DNA from: Paenibacillus agricola
GTDB taxonomy: Bacteria; Bacillota; Bacilli; Paenibacillales; NBRC-103111
DNA: 64,000 nucleotides
NCBI RefSeq assembly: GCF_011440305.1
Contig: NZ_JAAOIW010000001.1
Span: forward strand, 682,001 to 746,000
Direction: 5' to 3'
Part shown: positions 36,416-44,413 of the stretch, one piece after another
Numbering within the stretch: the stretch's first letter is position 1
Layout of the letters: every line of letters begins with the position of its first letter
Notes under the pieces: generated by a model
The model's input: only the letters and a program-made list of their open reading frames with translations
What the model was told of the DNA's origin: nothing
The model's database searches: none
Made by a program: the position numbers and the translations under genes

Positions 36416-37105
36416 TTAAGATTGTTCGTTTTTGGTTTGAATGTACATCCCGTCGTTCTCCGACCATTCCATATACAAGATATCCTGTATACGGTTAATT
36501 CCCTGCTTCTTAAGCTCGCCAACTAACCACTGCTCATCACGACCAAGCCTTGCTAAACGGTCACGTTGGACACGCCCATTTTCTACAATCACCATAGGCA
36601 AGGAGAGTGGCTTATCGTGCAGCCCCAAATCTTTGCGCGTCACGCTTTCCTCAGACGAGTTTTTCATAACAGAGATACTGCCATTGGTTTCAAATACGGC
36701 AAAAGCCACTTCCCGTACCGTGAAAATATTTTGTTCGCGAAGCAGGGTATGGAGCTGGTCAAAATCGAGGTTATTGCGCTTCATCGCGCGAAAATCAATC
36801 TTGCCATGAGAAATAATGATTTCGGCACGACCATTCAAATATTTGGACATACCTGGAATGAACTGCACCAGCTTTTCCAAAAAAATCGCCATCAATGTCC
36901 ATAAAACCAACGCGTACAAAAGCTCCATTAAACTAATATCTTTATCATAAAGAGTGTTGCCCACAATTTCGCTCAGCATTAAGGAGGATACAAAATCAAA
37001 AGCAGTCAGTTGAGATATTTCTTTCTTGCCTAATATTCTTGTAATCAACCATAGCCCTACCATGGCTGTGACCAATTTAACTGTTATGTATACAAAGCTC
37101 TCCAC
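36416..37105 (-). CDS. DUF421 / YetF-like membrane protein
   Basis: Protein of 229 residues with three hydrophobic segments at the N-terminus (VTAMVGLWLITRILG, FDFVSSLMLSEIVGN, ALVLWTLMAIFLEKLVQF) and a soluble alpha/beta DUF421 domain with REVAFAVFETNGSISVMKN. Relatives in spore formers (YetF, YrbG, YcaP) are poorly understood; some affect germination or membrane stress. It ends 49 bp before the diguanylate cyclase start and may be cotranscribed with it. Confidence 0.87.
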   Translation of the reverse strand: MESFVYITVKLVTAMVGLWLITRILGKKEISQLTAFDFVSSLMLSEIVGNTLYDKDISLMELLYALVLWTLMAIFLEKLVQFIPGMSKYLNGRAEIIISHGKIDFRAMKRNNLDFDQLHTLLREQNIFTVREVAFAVFETNGSISVMKNSSEESVTRKDLGLHDKPLSLPMVIVENGRVQRDRLARLGRDEQWLVGELKKQGINRIQDILYMEWSENDGMYIQTKNEQS

Positions 37106-37214
37106 TTAGGAACATCCCTCTCTTACGTTTAAGAACATTTTACACTATCGCAAGCATTCTTGATACTAAATCCAGCTAAAATGTGGGACATAAATCCTTT
37201 AAAATAATTTTCGA

Positions 37215-37252
37215 TTGACAATATTGACATTATAAATGATAATGATTATCAT
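37215..37252 (+). promoter_or_regulatory. Promoter of the flavodoxin gene
   Basis: TTGACA at 37224-37229 is followed after 17 bases by TATCAT at 37247-37252. A second TTGACA lies at 37215-37220. The -10 and spacer lie inside the first Fur box, so bound Fur would block RNA polymerase. Confidence 0.75.
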
Positions 37253-37279
37253 TATTGAATGTGTGATAACGATTATCAC
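37237..37279. promoter_or_regulatory. Two Fur boxes upstream of the flavodoxin gene
   Basis: TGATAATGATTATCA at 37237-37251 is a perfect 7-1-7 Fur box, and within 37238-37256 it matches 18 of 19 bases of the classical GATAATGATTATCATTATC. A second, TGATAACGATTATCA at 37264-37278, has one deviation. The first overlaps the -10 region, the second lies just downstream. Repression by Fe(II)-Fur is strongly predicted. Confidence 0.9.
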
Positions 37280-37323
37280 CTATATGTATTATTAATTATT
37301 TTTATAGGGAGCTGGATACAGGG

Positions 37324-37782
37324 ATGAGTAAAATTTTGATGGTTTTTACAAGCCTAACTGGAAACACAAGAGATATGGCTGATGCCATTGCTGAGGGTAT
37401 TCAATCAGAGCACGTTGAATTGGAAATTAAGGAAGTCATGTATGCTTCAGGTGATGACCTGCTTAACTACGACGGCATTGTGCTTGGTGCCTATACTTGG
37501 GGAGATGGGGATTTGCCGGACGAATTTCTCGATTTCTTCGATGAAATGTGCGAGGTTCAGCTGGATGGACAGAAAGCGATTGTATTCGGATCTTGCGATT
37601 CGTCCTACCCCGTTTATGGTGGAGCGGTTGATCAATTGGTTGCCAAGCTGACAGAAATCGGTGCAGAGGTTGTAGCTGAGGGCTTGAAGATCGAAATGTC
37701 CCCTTCAAAAAGCGAGCTGGAGCAATGCCAGGAGTTCGGAGCCGCATTCGCAAGACAATTCGTTGGCGTAGAGCAAGCCTAG
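37324..37782 (+). CDS. Flavodoxin, iron-regulated
   Basis: Short-chain FMN electron carrier of 152 residues that can replace ferredoxin when iron is scarce. The FMN phosphate loop is SLTGNTRDMADAI near residue 10, then LGAYTWGDGDLPDEFLDF and FGSCDSSYPVYGGAVD contribute to the isoalloxazine site. Control by two Fur boxes directly upstream supports this role. It stands alone as a single gene. It could in principle supply electrons to oxygenases elsewhere in the cell, but nothing links it to the Rieske operon. Confidence 0.93.
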   Translation: MSKILMVFTSLTGNTRDMADAIAEGIQSEHVELEIKEVMYASGDDLLNYDGIVLGAYTWGDGDLPDEFLDFFDEMCEVQLDGQKAIVFGSCDSSYPVYGGAVDQLVAKLTEIGAEVVAEGLKIEMSPSKSELEQCQEFGAAFARQFVGVEQA

Positions 37783-37796
37783 GATCTTACCTATTT

Positions 37797-37883
37797 CGTG
37801 AGTCAGCTTCCCTTGCTAAGTATAGGACTGCCTGCACTTGGCTTGGTTCAGCCTACACCTGGCTTGGTTGGTTCGCGACTCAC
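37797..37883. repeat. Short repeats after the flavodoxin gene
   Basis: CGTGAGTC at 37797-37804 and GACTCACG at 37876-37883 form an inverted pair. Between them, two imperfect copies of CCTGCACTTGGCTTGGTT occur back to back. This may be a weak terminator or a trace of a rearrangement next to the gene debris that follows. Confidence 0.35.
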
Positions 37884-37934
37884 GGAACCTATTTTGACGA
37901 CGATTTATCTGTCACGATCTATCCTGCAAGACTG

Positions 37935-38273
37935 TCAAGTTAAGATCACAGTGATACCTTTGTCCCGCAAATGCTCAATCTGGCCAGTTGGTGTCCTCAC
38001 ATCTGTAATAATAGTGTGAATCTGCTCTACCGTACAAAGCCGAAAAAATGCCACATGATTAAACTTCGTATGATCCACAGCAACTACCACCTTCTGTGCA
38101 TTAACCATCACTTTTTTAACGACCCTTGCTTCTTCAATGCTTGGCGTAGTTAACCCATGAGTTAAGCTGAACCCATTGACCCCAATAAAAGCGATGTCCA
38201 CATAGATTCCTTCCATAATGTATTGATGGCGCTCCAGCCCCAGTAATTTACGTGATTGCGTGAGCGCCCTCAC
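37935..38273 (-). pseudogene. C-terminal fragment of a DeoR-family regulator
   Basis: The readable 112 codons match the end of the DeoR sugar-phosphate sensing domain: VDIAFIGVNGFSLTHGLTTPSIEEARVVKKVMV, VVVAVDHTKFNHVAFFRL and IHTIITD. The N-terminal helix-turn-helix and the first half of the sensor are missing, and the frame starts at a GTG with no ribosome binding site. The stop codon is in the usual place, so the 5' part was lost. It directly abuts a dehydrogenase remnant. Confidence 0.75.
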
Positions 38274-38380
38274 AGTGGCTCAGCTCCATTAATAAGCATG
38301 ATTTTACTCTTGACGGCTCCTGGCTGCTTATACAAATCGAAGGCATCTTGAATCCGGTCTAACGGTATGGCTTGGTCAAT
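38270..38380 (-). pseudogene. C-terminal remnant of a zinc-type alcohol/polyol dehydrogenase
   Basis: A 36-residue stretch on the minus strand, too short to appear as an ORF, reads IPLDRIQDAFDLYKQPGAV followed by KSKIMLING, which is the C-terminus of medium-chain zinc dehydrogenases (sorbitol or galactitol-phosphate type). It ends in TGA and is preceded in frame by TAG. A DeoR regulator beside such a dehydrogenase is a common sugar-alcohol arrangement, so a catabolic locus seems to have been deleted here. Confidence 0.65.
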
Positions 38381-38536
38381 CTATTTTTATAATCTTCATT
38401 TTATTGTTATTAGTTTCGTTTGGTTTTATTTCCATTAGTGTCCTACCGAATTTTACACTTATACGTCAATCCCCTTGCCTACATATTCCTGACATCTTTA
38501 CGTTTCCAGTCATTGACCCACCATTACGAGCAAAAG

Positions 38537-38585
38537 AAAAAAGCACCTCCGTCCACTATTGTAGTGGATACGAAGGTGCTTTTTT
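38537..38585 (-). terminator. Terminator after the ADP-ribosylglycohydrolase-family gene
   Basis: AAAAAAGCACCT and AGGTGCTTTTTT form the outer stem, with TCCACTA/TAGTGGA inside. It lies 18 bp past the stop at 38603. The remaining sequence back to 38381 shows nothing recognisable. Confidence 0.85.
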
Positions 38586-38602
38586 GTTATCGATCATGGC
38601 TC

Positions 38603-40474
38603 CTATTGTGTAAACAGCATATCCGTATAGTAATAGAACGGACCTGGGGATTCCGTCTCCCGAGTGGACACGGGAAGAATGTAAACCTCAAGCGGTGCCC
38701 CTTCGCGGGTAGCCTCAACCTCCAGCAGGTGGCTTCCTGCGGGAAGCGTCAGCTCAATCATTTGCTGTGATTCTGGCCTATGGTAGGCTGGCATAAACTC
38801 CCGTGTATGCGGGCAGTCGATAACGATTTCCCCGTTTAGCTTCAACAAAACGGGGGCGTTGGCCGCAGCGATCAGGCGAAGCTTACGCTCAGACGGATTC
38901 AGCAGCTGCGTGCTGGCGCGGTACAAGCCATCTGCTTCTGTGCCAAGCGCCGCTCTCCAGTCAAGCCGGTTGCCCGCAAACACAGCAGCTGTTGCCTGCT
39001 CGCTGCCCGGTCCCCATACCTGCCAATGCCCCGCGCCAAGCAGTACAAACGGCACCCGCTCCACGGACCACACTTGGCCATCATGCCTTCTTGTCCATCG
39101 GATTGCCAGCTCGTGAGAAGTTATAGCCGTGGCAGAGGCTTCTTGCACCGTAGCCGTCCACTCCACAGTTTCTCCTGGAGCTAGGCTAACCTCAAGCGGA
39201 TCGCTTCCCGTCCAATCCTGTGGCGTATCCAGCGAAAGGCTGCCTTTAAGCGCAATCCGTGACTGATTCGTTAAAGTGGCTTTAAGTGTTTTGGACTGTC
39301 CCCTGCCTATAGCTGGTCCCTCCATTCCATAGTCCAGCGTAAGCTCCAGATCCGGCTTGTTATTCGTGCCTTGCGGCAGCAAATAACGGTTCTCTGTCAC
39401 GCTGCGGCTCCAGTATTGCTTAACTGCCCGTTCGCCGGCAGCTTCGCGGTTCCAAGAGGTTGGCAGGTCAGGATGAATAAGAATATCTGTCTCCCATGCC
39501 GCCAGCACTTGCTTGCCCATGCGGATCGTGCGGCGAGTTAGCTCGTCAAGATTCGTTGGAGCCGGGAAGCCTTTGATCGGCGGGCTTACTACGACGCGGT
39601 CTCCGACCGGCTGTACCCATTTCTCAGGCAGCCCCTCGGGTCCAAGTATCATACCCAAAATCGCGCCAAGCGTTGCCGCGGTGCAGTCCGTATCATAGCC
39701 ACAGTTGGTTGCTTTTAGGATCGCATCCTCGAAGTCCTCGCCATACAGCCAGCCGAGAATGGTAAAAGCGATATTTTGTGGGGCATCCGTGAAGTTATCG
39801 TGGCCGTGATGCTCTAATATAAGCGCTCGATTGGCCTGCCAATCCTTGCCCTCCTCAAACCATTTGATCAAATCCTTAACGGCAAGCGCGGTGCGGCAAT
39901 CATCCGGGATATAACGCAAACCAATTGTAATCAATGTATCACGGTCCTGCTCATAAAAGATAGCGCTCTCAATAGCTGCAAAAAACATTTCTCCATATAC
40001 GCCTTCTCCCCCTGCATGGTCAACGGTCGCATCCTGGTAAGCGTAATGGGCAGCCATCTCTGGCGCACCCGGTGCTACCATCGCCCAAATTTCCGAACGA
40101 ATCGGCGAGCCCATGCAATTGGTGAACGGGTTATTGAACCAGCCTGCAACCGGAGCTACCAAGCCTCTGCGCAGATTGCTTAAGGCATAGCCATATTCAT
40201 CAAACGGGAAAAAAATATGCTCTACCCATTCTTGCCCGAGCTGCTTGTTCGTCAAGCTGGGTCCATATTGCTCTAATGCGTGGAGCCATACCAACTGTAA
40301 ATCCAGGTCATCGTTTTCCAACGGACCATCTGGCAGCCGCGGATAAAAGGTCAGGTTTAATAGCTCCTTGACCCCTTCCACGGGAGCCCCTAAGGTGCCT
40401 CCAATATTTTTTCCTAACCAACCGCCGTAAACAATTCTATAATAATCCTGCTCATTCAATATACTGATGCCCAT
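38603..40474 (-). CDS. ADP-ribosylglycohydrolase-family protein with C-terminal beta-domains
   Basis: Protein of 623 residues. The N-terminal about 350 residues form an ADP-ribosylglycohydrolase (DraG/ARH) fold: GGWLGKNIGGTLGAPVEG, an acidic ENDDLDLQ segment in place of the usual TDDT, and NCGYDTDCTAATLGAILG as the second metal site. The rest looks like beta-sandwich domains, including a CARDB-like segment (LKATLTNQSRIALKGSLSL). Such large relatives sit in sugar loci and their substrate is unknown; an N- or O-glycoside is as likely as ADP-ribose. The frame runs to 40573, but ATG at 40474 (MGISILNEQDYYR) follows GGAGG. An AraC gene is divergent from it. Confidence 0.82.
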   Translation of the reverse strand: MGISILNEQDYYRIVYGGWLGKNIGGTLGAPVEGVKELLNLTFYPRLPDGPLENDDLDLQLVWLHALEQYGPSLTNKQLGQEWVEHIFFPFDEYGYALSNLRRGLVAPVAGWFNNPFTNCMGSPIRSEIWAMVAPGAPEMAAHYAYQDATVDHAGGEGVYGEMFFAAIESAIFYEQDRDTLITIGLRYIPDDCRTALAVKDLIKWFEEGKDWQANRALILEHHGHDNFTDAPQNIAFTILGWLYGEDFEDAILKATNCGYDTDCTAATLGAILGMILGPEGLPEKWVQPVGDRVVVSPPIKGFPAPTNLDELTRRTIRMGKQVLAAWETDILIHPDLPTSWNREAAGERAVKQYWSRSVTENRYLLPQGTNNKPDLELTLDYGMEGPAIGRGQSKTLKATLTNQSRIALKGSLSLDTPQDWTGSDPLEVSLAPGETVEWTATVQEASATAITSHELAIRWTRRHDGQVWSVERVPFVLLGAGHWQVWGPGSEQATAAVFAGNRLDWRAALGTEADGLYRASTQLLNPSERKLRLIAAANAPVLLKLNGEIVIDCPHTREFMPAYHRPESQQMIELTLPAGSHLLEVEATREGAPLEVYILPVSTRETESPGPFYYYTDMLFTQ

Positions 40475-40524
40475 TTTCTTATCATCCTCCGAGGTCGTTT
40501 TTAATATGCCGCCAACCATTTTTG

Positions 40525-40541
40525 GTATAATGCTATTATAC
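40525..40541. promoter_or_regulatory. Palindromic divergent -10 region
   Basis: GTATAAT-GCT-ATTATAC is a perfect 7-3-7 palindrome that provides a TATAAT on each strand (40526-40531 plus, 40535-40540 minus). It lies between the divergent ADP-ribosylglycohydrolase-family and AraC genes. The -35 boxes are poor on both sides, which fits promoters that need an activator. Confidence 0.5.
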
Positions 40542-40608
40542 GAACTGCGAGTGCTGGAAAGCCATGAAGACAATTAAGATTATCAATTACAAAATCTCGG
40601 AGGCTGAC

Positions 40609-41502
40609 ATGTATTATTCACTTTCTAGACTTTCCGTCATGGATGTTCGGTGGGCTGACTTGTTTCATGCCAAACATAAAACCTTCAAAGACAATCACCA
40701 AAACCCCTTTTATCAATTGATCCTGATTGCCCAAGGTCCTGTTTACCTGCAGGCTGCCAATGAAGAGCGGTTAACCCTGCAAACTGGGGAAGCACTGCTG
40801 CTTATGCCCTGGGAACAGCATCGCGGCTGGAGGGTCGATGAGCAGCAAGGGCAGTTTTACTGGGTGCAGTTTTCCTGTGAGCCTGGCATTCAGGAGTTTG
40901 TCGCGGAACGAGCAGCCAAGCTTAATATTGTCCATGTGCAAAGCAGTGCATTACGCATATCCGAGGGCCAGTTTGAGGATCCGCTTATTATTCCGAGACG
41001 CTTTCTTACCTCGCATCGATATAAGCTATTAGTCATATTTGAGCAGTTAGTCGAAATATTAGATAAGCCGGTCGGCCATTTCCGCTTTCATGCCACGCTG
41101 CTGCTGGGTGAAATCATCAGGCTGTTAGCCCATGATTTCCTCGAATACAACAAGACGCACACGGTGTTCCCCACTTCCTACACCACGTTCAGAAAGCTGG
41201 CCAATCATTTAAATAATAATTATGAAACTGAGGTTTCCACCGAAGCCTTGGAGCAAATGACCGATCGAAAATATGAATATTTATGCCAGGTGTTCAAAAA
41301 ATACGCAGGTATTACGATGATGGCCTATGTCCATCAAATGCGAATTCAACAAGCGAAGCATTACTTATTGAACACGGAGCAAAGTGTACGCGAAATCGGT
41401 GAATCGATCGGTTATGCAGATCCGTTCTACTTCAGCCGCATGTTTAAAAAGCTGGAGGGCTTATCCCCGCAGCATTATCGAAAGCTTCATGAAACGAAAT
41501 AG
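40609..41502 (+). CDS. AraC-family transcriptional regulator
   Basis: Regulator of 297 residues with a cupin-type ligand domain (PVYLQAANEERLTLQTGEALLLMPWEQHRGW) and a C-terminal AraC double helix-turn-helix (VSTEALEQMTDRKYEYLCQVFKKYAGITMMAY and VREIGESIGYADPFYFSRMFKKLEGLSPQHY). The frame begins at 40564, but the ATG at 40609 has CGGAGG five bases upstream and gives a normal N-terminus. It is divergent from the ADP-ribosylglycohydrolase-family gene, which it probably activates through the shared 134-bp intergenic region. Confidence 0.88.
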   Translation: MYYSLSRLSVMDVRWADLFHAKHKTFKDNHQNPFYQLILIAQGPVYLQAANEERLTLQTGEALLLMPWEQHRGWRVDEQQGQFYWVQFSCEPGIQEFVAERAAKLNIVHVQSSALRISEGQFEDPLIIPRRFLTSHRYKLLVIFEQLVEILDKPVGHFRFHATLLLGEIIRLLAHDFLEYNKTHTVFPTSYTTFRKLANHLNNNYETEVSTEALEQMTDRKYEYLCQVFKKYAGITMMAYVHQMRIQQAKHYLLNTEQSVREIGESIGYADPFYFSRMFKKLEGLSPQHYRKLHETK

Positions 41503-41642
41503 CTGCAAAAGAATGACCCTTATGAAAAAAGCCCTCTCGCTGGCTCCTAATAGGAAACCTTCGAGAAAGCTATTTGCGCAAGCTGATATAAGCAATCTGC
41601 AATCTGCTCAATAGGATATCTGATGGCTCTATCCTGCTAACC

Positions 41643-42314
41643 TTATGCAAAATATGCCAAAATATCGTTCAAGCACTCCACCACAGCATCCGGTGCCGTA
41701 TGGTTCTGCGGGATATCCTGATGCTTGGCAAGCCCTTGCCGCACCCAGATGGCGCTCATCCCCAAGCTTTTGGCTGGGATCACATCGTTGTCTATACGGT
41801 CACCGATCATAACCGCCTGCCCGGGCAGGCATCCGGCCTCCTTTAAAGCCAGCTCGTAGAAGCGGGCATCCGGCTTCGACAGACCCGTCTCCGCCGAGCA
41901 GCATACGAGCGAAATATAGGGAAGCATCCCATACTTCTCCAGCCTACTGACCGTTCCCTTGCTTTGGTTGGCTATAATCCCTATTTTATAATGGGGCTGT
42001 AAGGTACTTAATACTTTGAGCGATTCTGGATAAGGCTCCTCCAACTCCTTACGAAATGCCATCGCTTTCCAGATTGCAAGGCGATCCTGCTCGGATGGAA
42101 CCAATTGCTTCATAACATGACGCATGGGAAATTCGCATAATTGCCGATGATAGTCCATCAGCGCTTGCTTTACAGTTGGAGCTTCAATCGAATAGCCGAG
42201 CTTGCCGGCCTGCTGCACAAATTGCTCAATACTATCTCCTATAGGCTTCGATTCATCAACAAGTGTTTCGCCTATATCAAAAAAGATCCAGCTAATGCTT
42301 TGATTATTCCACAT
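41643..42314 (-). CDS. HAD-superfamily hydrolase
   Basis: Cytoplasmic phosphatase-like protein of 223 residues. The nucleophile motif is WIFFDIGETLVDE (Asp near residue 12), motif II is IGIIANQSKG, Lys is in GLSKPDARFYELAL, and the acidic motif IV is MIGDRIDNDVIPAKSLG. The cap is helical and follows motif I, as in subfamily IA. It is the last gene of a three-gene unit with an aldo/keto reductase and an alpha/beta hydrolase. The substrate is unknown. Confidence 0.88.
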   Translation of the reverse strand: MWNNQSISWIFFDIGETLVDESKPIGDSIEQFVQQAGKLGYSIEAPTVKQALMDYHRQLCEFPMRHVMKQLVPSEQDRLAIWKAMAFRKELEEPYPESLKVLSTLQPHYKIGIIANQSKGTVSRLEKYGMLPYISLVCCSAETGLSKPDARFYELALKEAGCLPGQAVMIGDRIDNDVIPAKSLGMSAIWVRQGLAKHQDIPQNHTAPDAVVECLNDILAYFA

Positions 42315-42333
42315 ATGATCCTCTTTTCCCGCA

Positions 42334-43308
42334 TTAGTCCACTTTCGAAATCCGGTCTACCTCAGCCAATTCTTCAGACGTTAGCTTTTGGTCGATATGC
42401 TGCAAAGCGTCCCCAATTTGTTCAGGACGGGATACCCCTAGTATTGCGGAAGAAATATGGCGGTTGCTAAGCACCCACGCCAGCGCGAATTGCGCCAGTG
42501 TCCAACCTCTGTTGGCTGCCAGTGGCTTAAGCGATTCAACAATATGGTAATTTCTATCCGCACCAAGCAGGCTATGGAGCCGCTTTTCCCCTGCCGCACC
42601 GCGTGAGCCTTCAGGAGGAGCCTCGCCCTGCTTGTACTTTCCGCTCAGAAGCCCTCTGCCTAATGGGCTATACACGACCACACCGACTTGCTCCGACTCC
42701 ACAAAAGGCAGTAATTCACTTTCAATCCCCCTCGAAATTATGCTATATTCCGGCTGTACACTTTCGAAGCGGTGAAGGTGGTGTAGCGCACTAATGCCAT
42801 GAGCCTTGGCAATTTGCCAGGCGGCAAAGTTGGAGCAGCCGATGTATCGGACTTTGCCCGATTTCACCAAGTCATCCAAAGCGCTAAGTGTTTCCTCAAG
42901 AGGCGTTTCGGGATCGAAGCGATGCACTTGGTACAAATCAATATAATCCGTTTGCAGCCGCTGCAAGCTGGCATCAATCGCACGGAATATATGGTAGCGG
43001 CTTTGGCCAGAGTCGTTAGGACCGATGCCTACCTTGCCATGAACCTTCGTCGCCAAAATAATCTGGTTCCGCCTACCCTTTAACACTCTCCCGAGTATGT
43101 ACTCCGATTCACCGGACTCCAGCGGATTATCACGGTCCATCCCTTTGCCATAGACATCAGCCGTATCGACAAGCGTAATGCCTGCATCTATCGCAGCATC
43201 CAAGACGAGCTGCGATTGCTCCTCATCAATCCAACGGCCAAATGCCATCGTCCCTAAGCTAACCTCGGATACCTTTAATCCGGTTCTCCCTAATTTTCTG
43301 TGCTGCAT
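42334..43308 (-). CDS. Aldo/keto reductase
   Basis: NADPH-dependent oxidoreductase (324 residues) with the TIM-barrel AKR pattern: MQHRKLGRTGLKVSEVSLGTM, the catalytic Asp/Tyr segment VDTADVYG, LATKVHGK (Lys), DLYQVHRFD (His), and a C-terminal cofactor motif in SNRHISSAILGVSRPEQI. The frame reaches ATG at 43320, which overlaps its own AAGGAG. The ATG at 43308 gives 12 bases of spacing and the family N-terminus. It is probably cotranscribed with the hydrolase upstream (20 bp gap) and the HAD gene downstream (19 bp gap). Confidence 0.9.
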   Translation of the reverse strand: MQHRKLGRTGLKVSEVSLGTMAFGRWIDEEQSQLVLDAAIDAGITLVDTADVYGKGMDRDNPLESGESEYILGRVLKGRRNQIILATKVHGKVGIGPNDSGQSRYHIFRAIDASLQRLQTDYIDLYQVHRFDPETPLEETLSALDDLVKSGKVRYIGCSNFAAWQIAKAHGISALHHLHRFESVQPEYSIISRGIESELLPFVESEQVGVVVYSPLGRGLLSGKYKQGEAPPEGSRGAAGEKRLHSLLGADRNYHIVESLKPLAANRGWTLAQFALAWVLSNRHISSAILGVSRPEQIGDALQHIDQKLTSEELAEVDRISKVD

Positions 43309-43328
43309 GGCTATCAACATCTCCTTTT

Positions 43329-44192
43329 TTAAGCTTGAATACCTGAGAGAAATTGTACGGATGCTTGTATGGCTTGCTCAAGCTGTGGTGTTGTTCCCTG
43401 AAACGGATGGACCGCCCCGAATGTGTGGGTTCCGCCTTCTATCATGGCAACGGGATTGTGCGGAGCTACGGCACGCATCGCGTCCAAGCTTTTCATTAAA
43501 CGTTTGCCATCCTGGTCGCCTTGGACATGCAATACAGGTGTCGTCAGAGTAGCCAAGCGCTGCACAATATTAAAGCGGTCTTCATTAAGCTTTAAATCCT
43601 CATAAAACACAGCTTTAATCGGCATTTCCTGCTTGGTGCGGGTATTTGCTACATAAGCGACTCCATTCTCGGCCAGCACTTGCTTAAAGGTATCATCGAA
43701 TAAATCCGTATATCCAATTCCATTCCATGTTACCACGGATTTCACCTCAGGGTGGTCAGCCGCGAAAATAAGGCTTGTTGCTCCACCTTTACTGTGGCCT
43801 AGCAAATGAAGGCTGGCTGCATCCGCATATGGAGTCAAAGGAAGTGCAACATCCGTCAGTGCTTGAATAACCAATCCCACATCCTGCTGCTCTCTGGAAA
43901 AGGTGTTGACCGCAAACCGATCCAGTTCGTCAAAGTCGCTGCGATTAACTCCATTGCAAGAGAAATTAAAGGTAATGACATAAAAGCCATGCTTGGCAAA
44001 TTGTCCCGCTATATAAGGATTAAATCCCCAGTCCTTAAAGCTCTTAAAGCCGTGGCAGATGATAAGTACAGGCTTAGGTGAATTGCCCTCAGGTATGACT
44101 CGAACTTCTCCACGGATAAAAAGCTGCTCACCCGTGTCCAAGTGTCCCGCCTCTAGCGTAAAAGCTTCCTCAATAATAGCATGCTCACTCAA
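43329..44192 (-). CDS. Alpha/beta hydrolase
   Basis: Serine hydrolase of 287 residues. The nucleophile elbow is LLGHSKGGATSL (G-H-S-K-G), an oxyanion region is ICHGFKSFKDWGFNP, the acid is likely in HVQGDQDGKRL and the His in MIEGGTHTFG. It is related to dienelactone hydrolase and esterase-like proteins. Translation starts at TTG with AAGGAG nine bases upstream. It is first gene of a unit with an aldo/keto reductase and a HAD phosphatase, perhaps for detoxifying or salvaging a carbonyl compound (inference). Confidence 0.87.
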   Translation of the reverse strand: MSEHAIIEEAFTLEAGHLDTGEQLFIRGEVRVIPEGNSPKPVLIICHGFKSFKDWGFNPYIAGQFAKHGFYVITFNFSCNGVNRSDFDELDRFAVNTFSREQQDVGLVIQALTDVALPLTPYADAASLHLLGHSKGGATSLIFAADHPEVKSVVTWNGIGYTDLFDDTFKQVLAENGVAYVANTRTKQEMPIKAVFYEDLKLNEDRFNIVQRLATLTTPVLHVQGDQDGKRLMKSLDAMRAVAPHNPVAMIEGGTHTFGAVHPFQGTTPQLEQAIQASVQFLSGIQA

Positions 44193-44330
44193 GTCCCATC
44201 ACTCCTTTTTCTTCTATTGTAACGCTTTACCCCACAAAATTCGAGTTACTTAAAAACGACCACCCCTAGGTGGCCATCTGGCAGGTGAAGTCAAGCGTAT
44301 GGGGATTCCTGCCGTTGTTGGTACACGATA

Positions 44331-44379
44331 AAAAAACACCTCAACTCCCACTTGAATAGTGGATAGTGAGGTGTTTTTT
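44331..44379 (-). terminator. Terminator at the end of the duplicated glycosidase locus
   Basis: AAAAAACACCTCA pairs with TGAGGTGTTTTTT, with CCCACT/AGTGG inside. It lies 35 bp past the stop of the last glycosidase gene. Its sequence resembles the terminator at 38537-38585. Confidence 0.85.
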
Positions 44380-44413
44380 ATATCTATGAGTTTACAGAGT
44401 AGAAAATAGTAAA

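Noticed and set aside
41503-41642. Strong bidirectional terminator between the AraC and HAD genes
   Set aside because: Only a weak, interrupted inverted repeat (AGCCCTCTCG / CGAGAAAGCT) is present, so it was not annotated.
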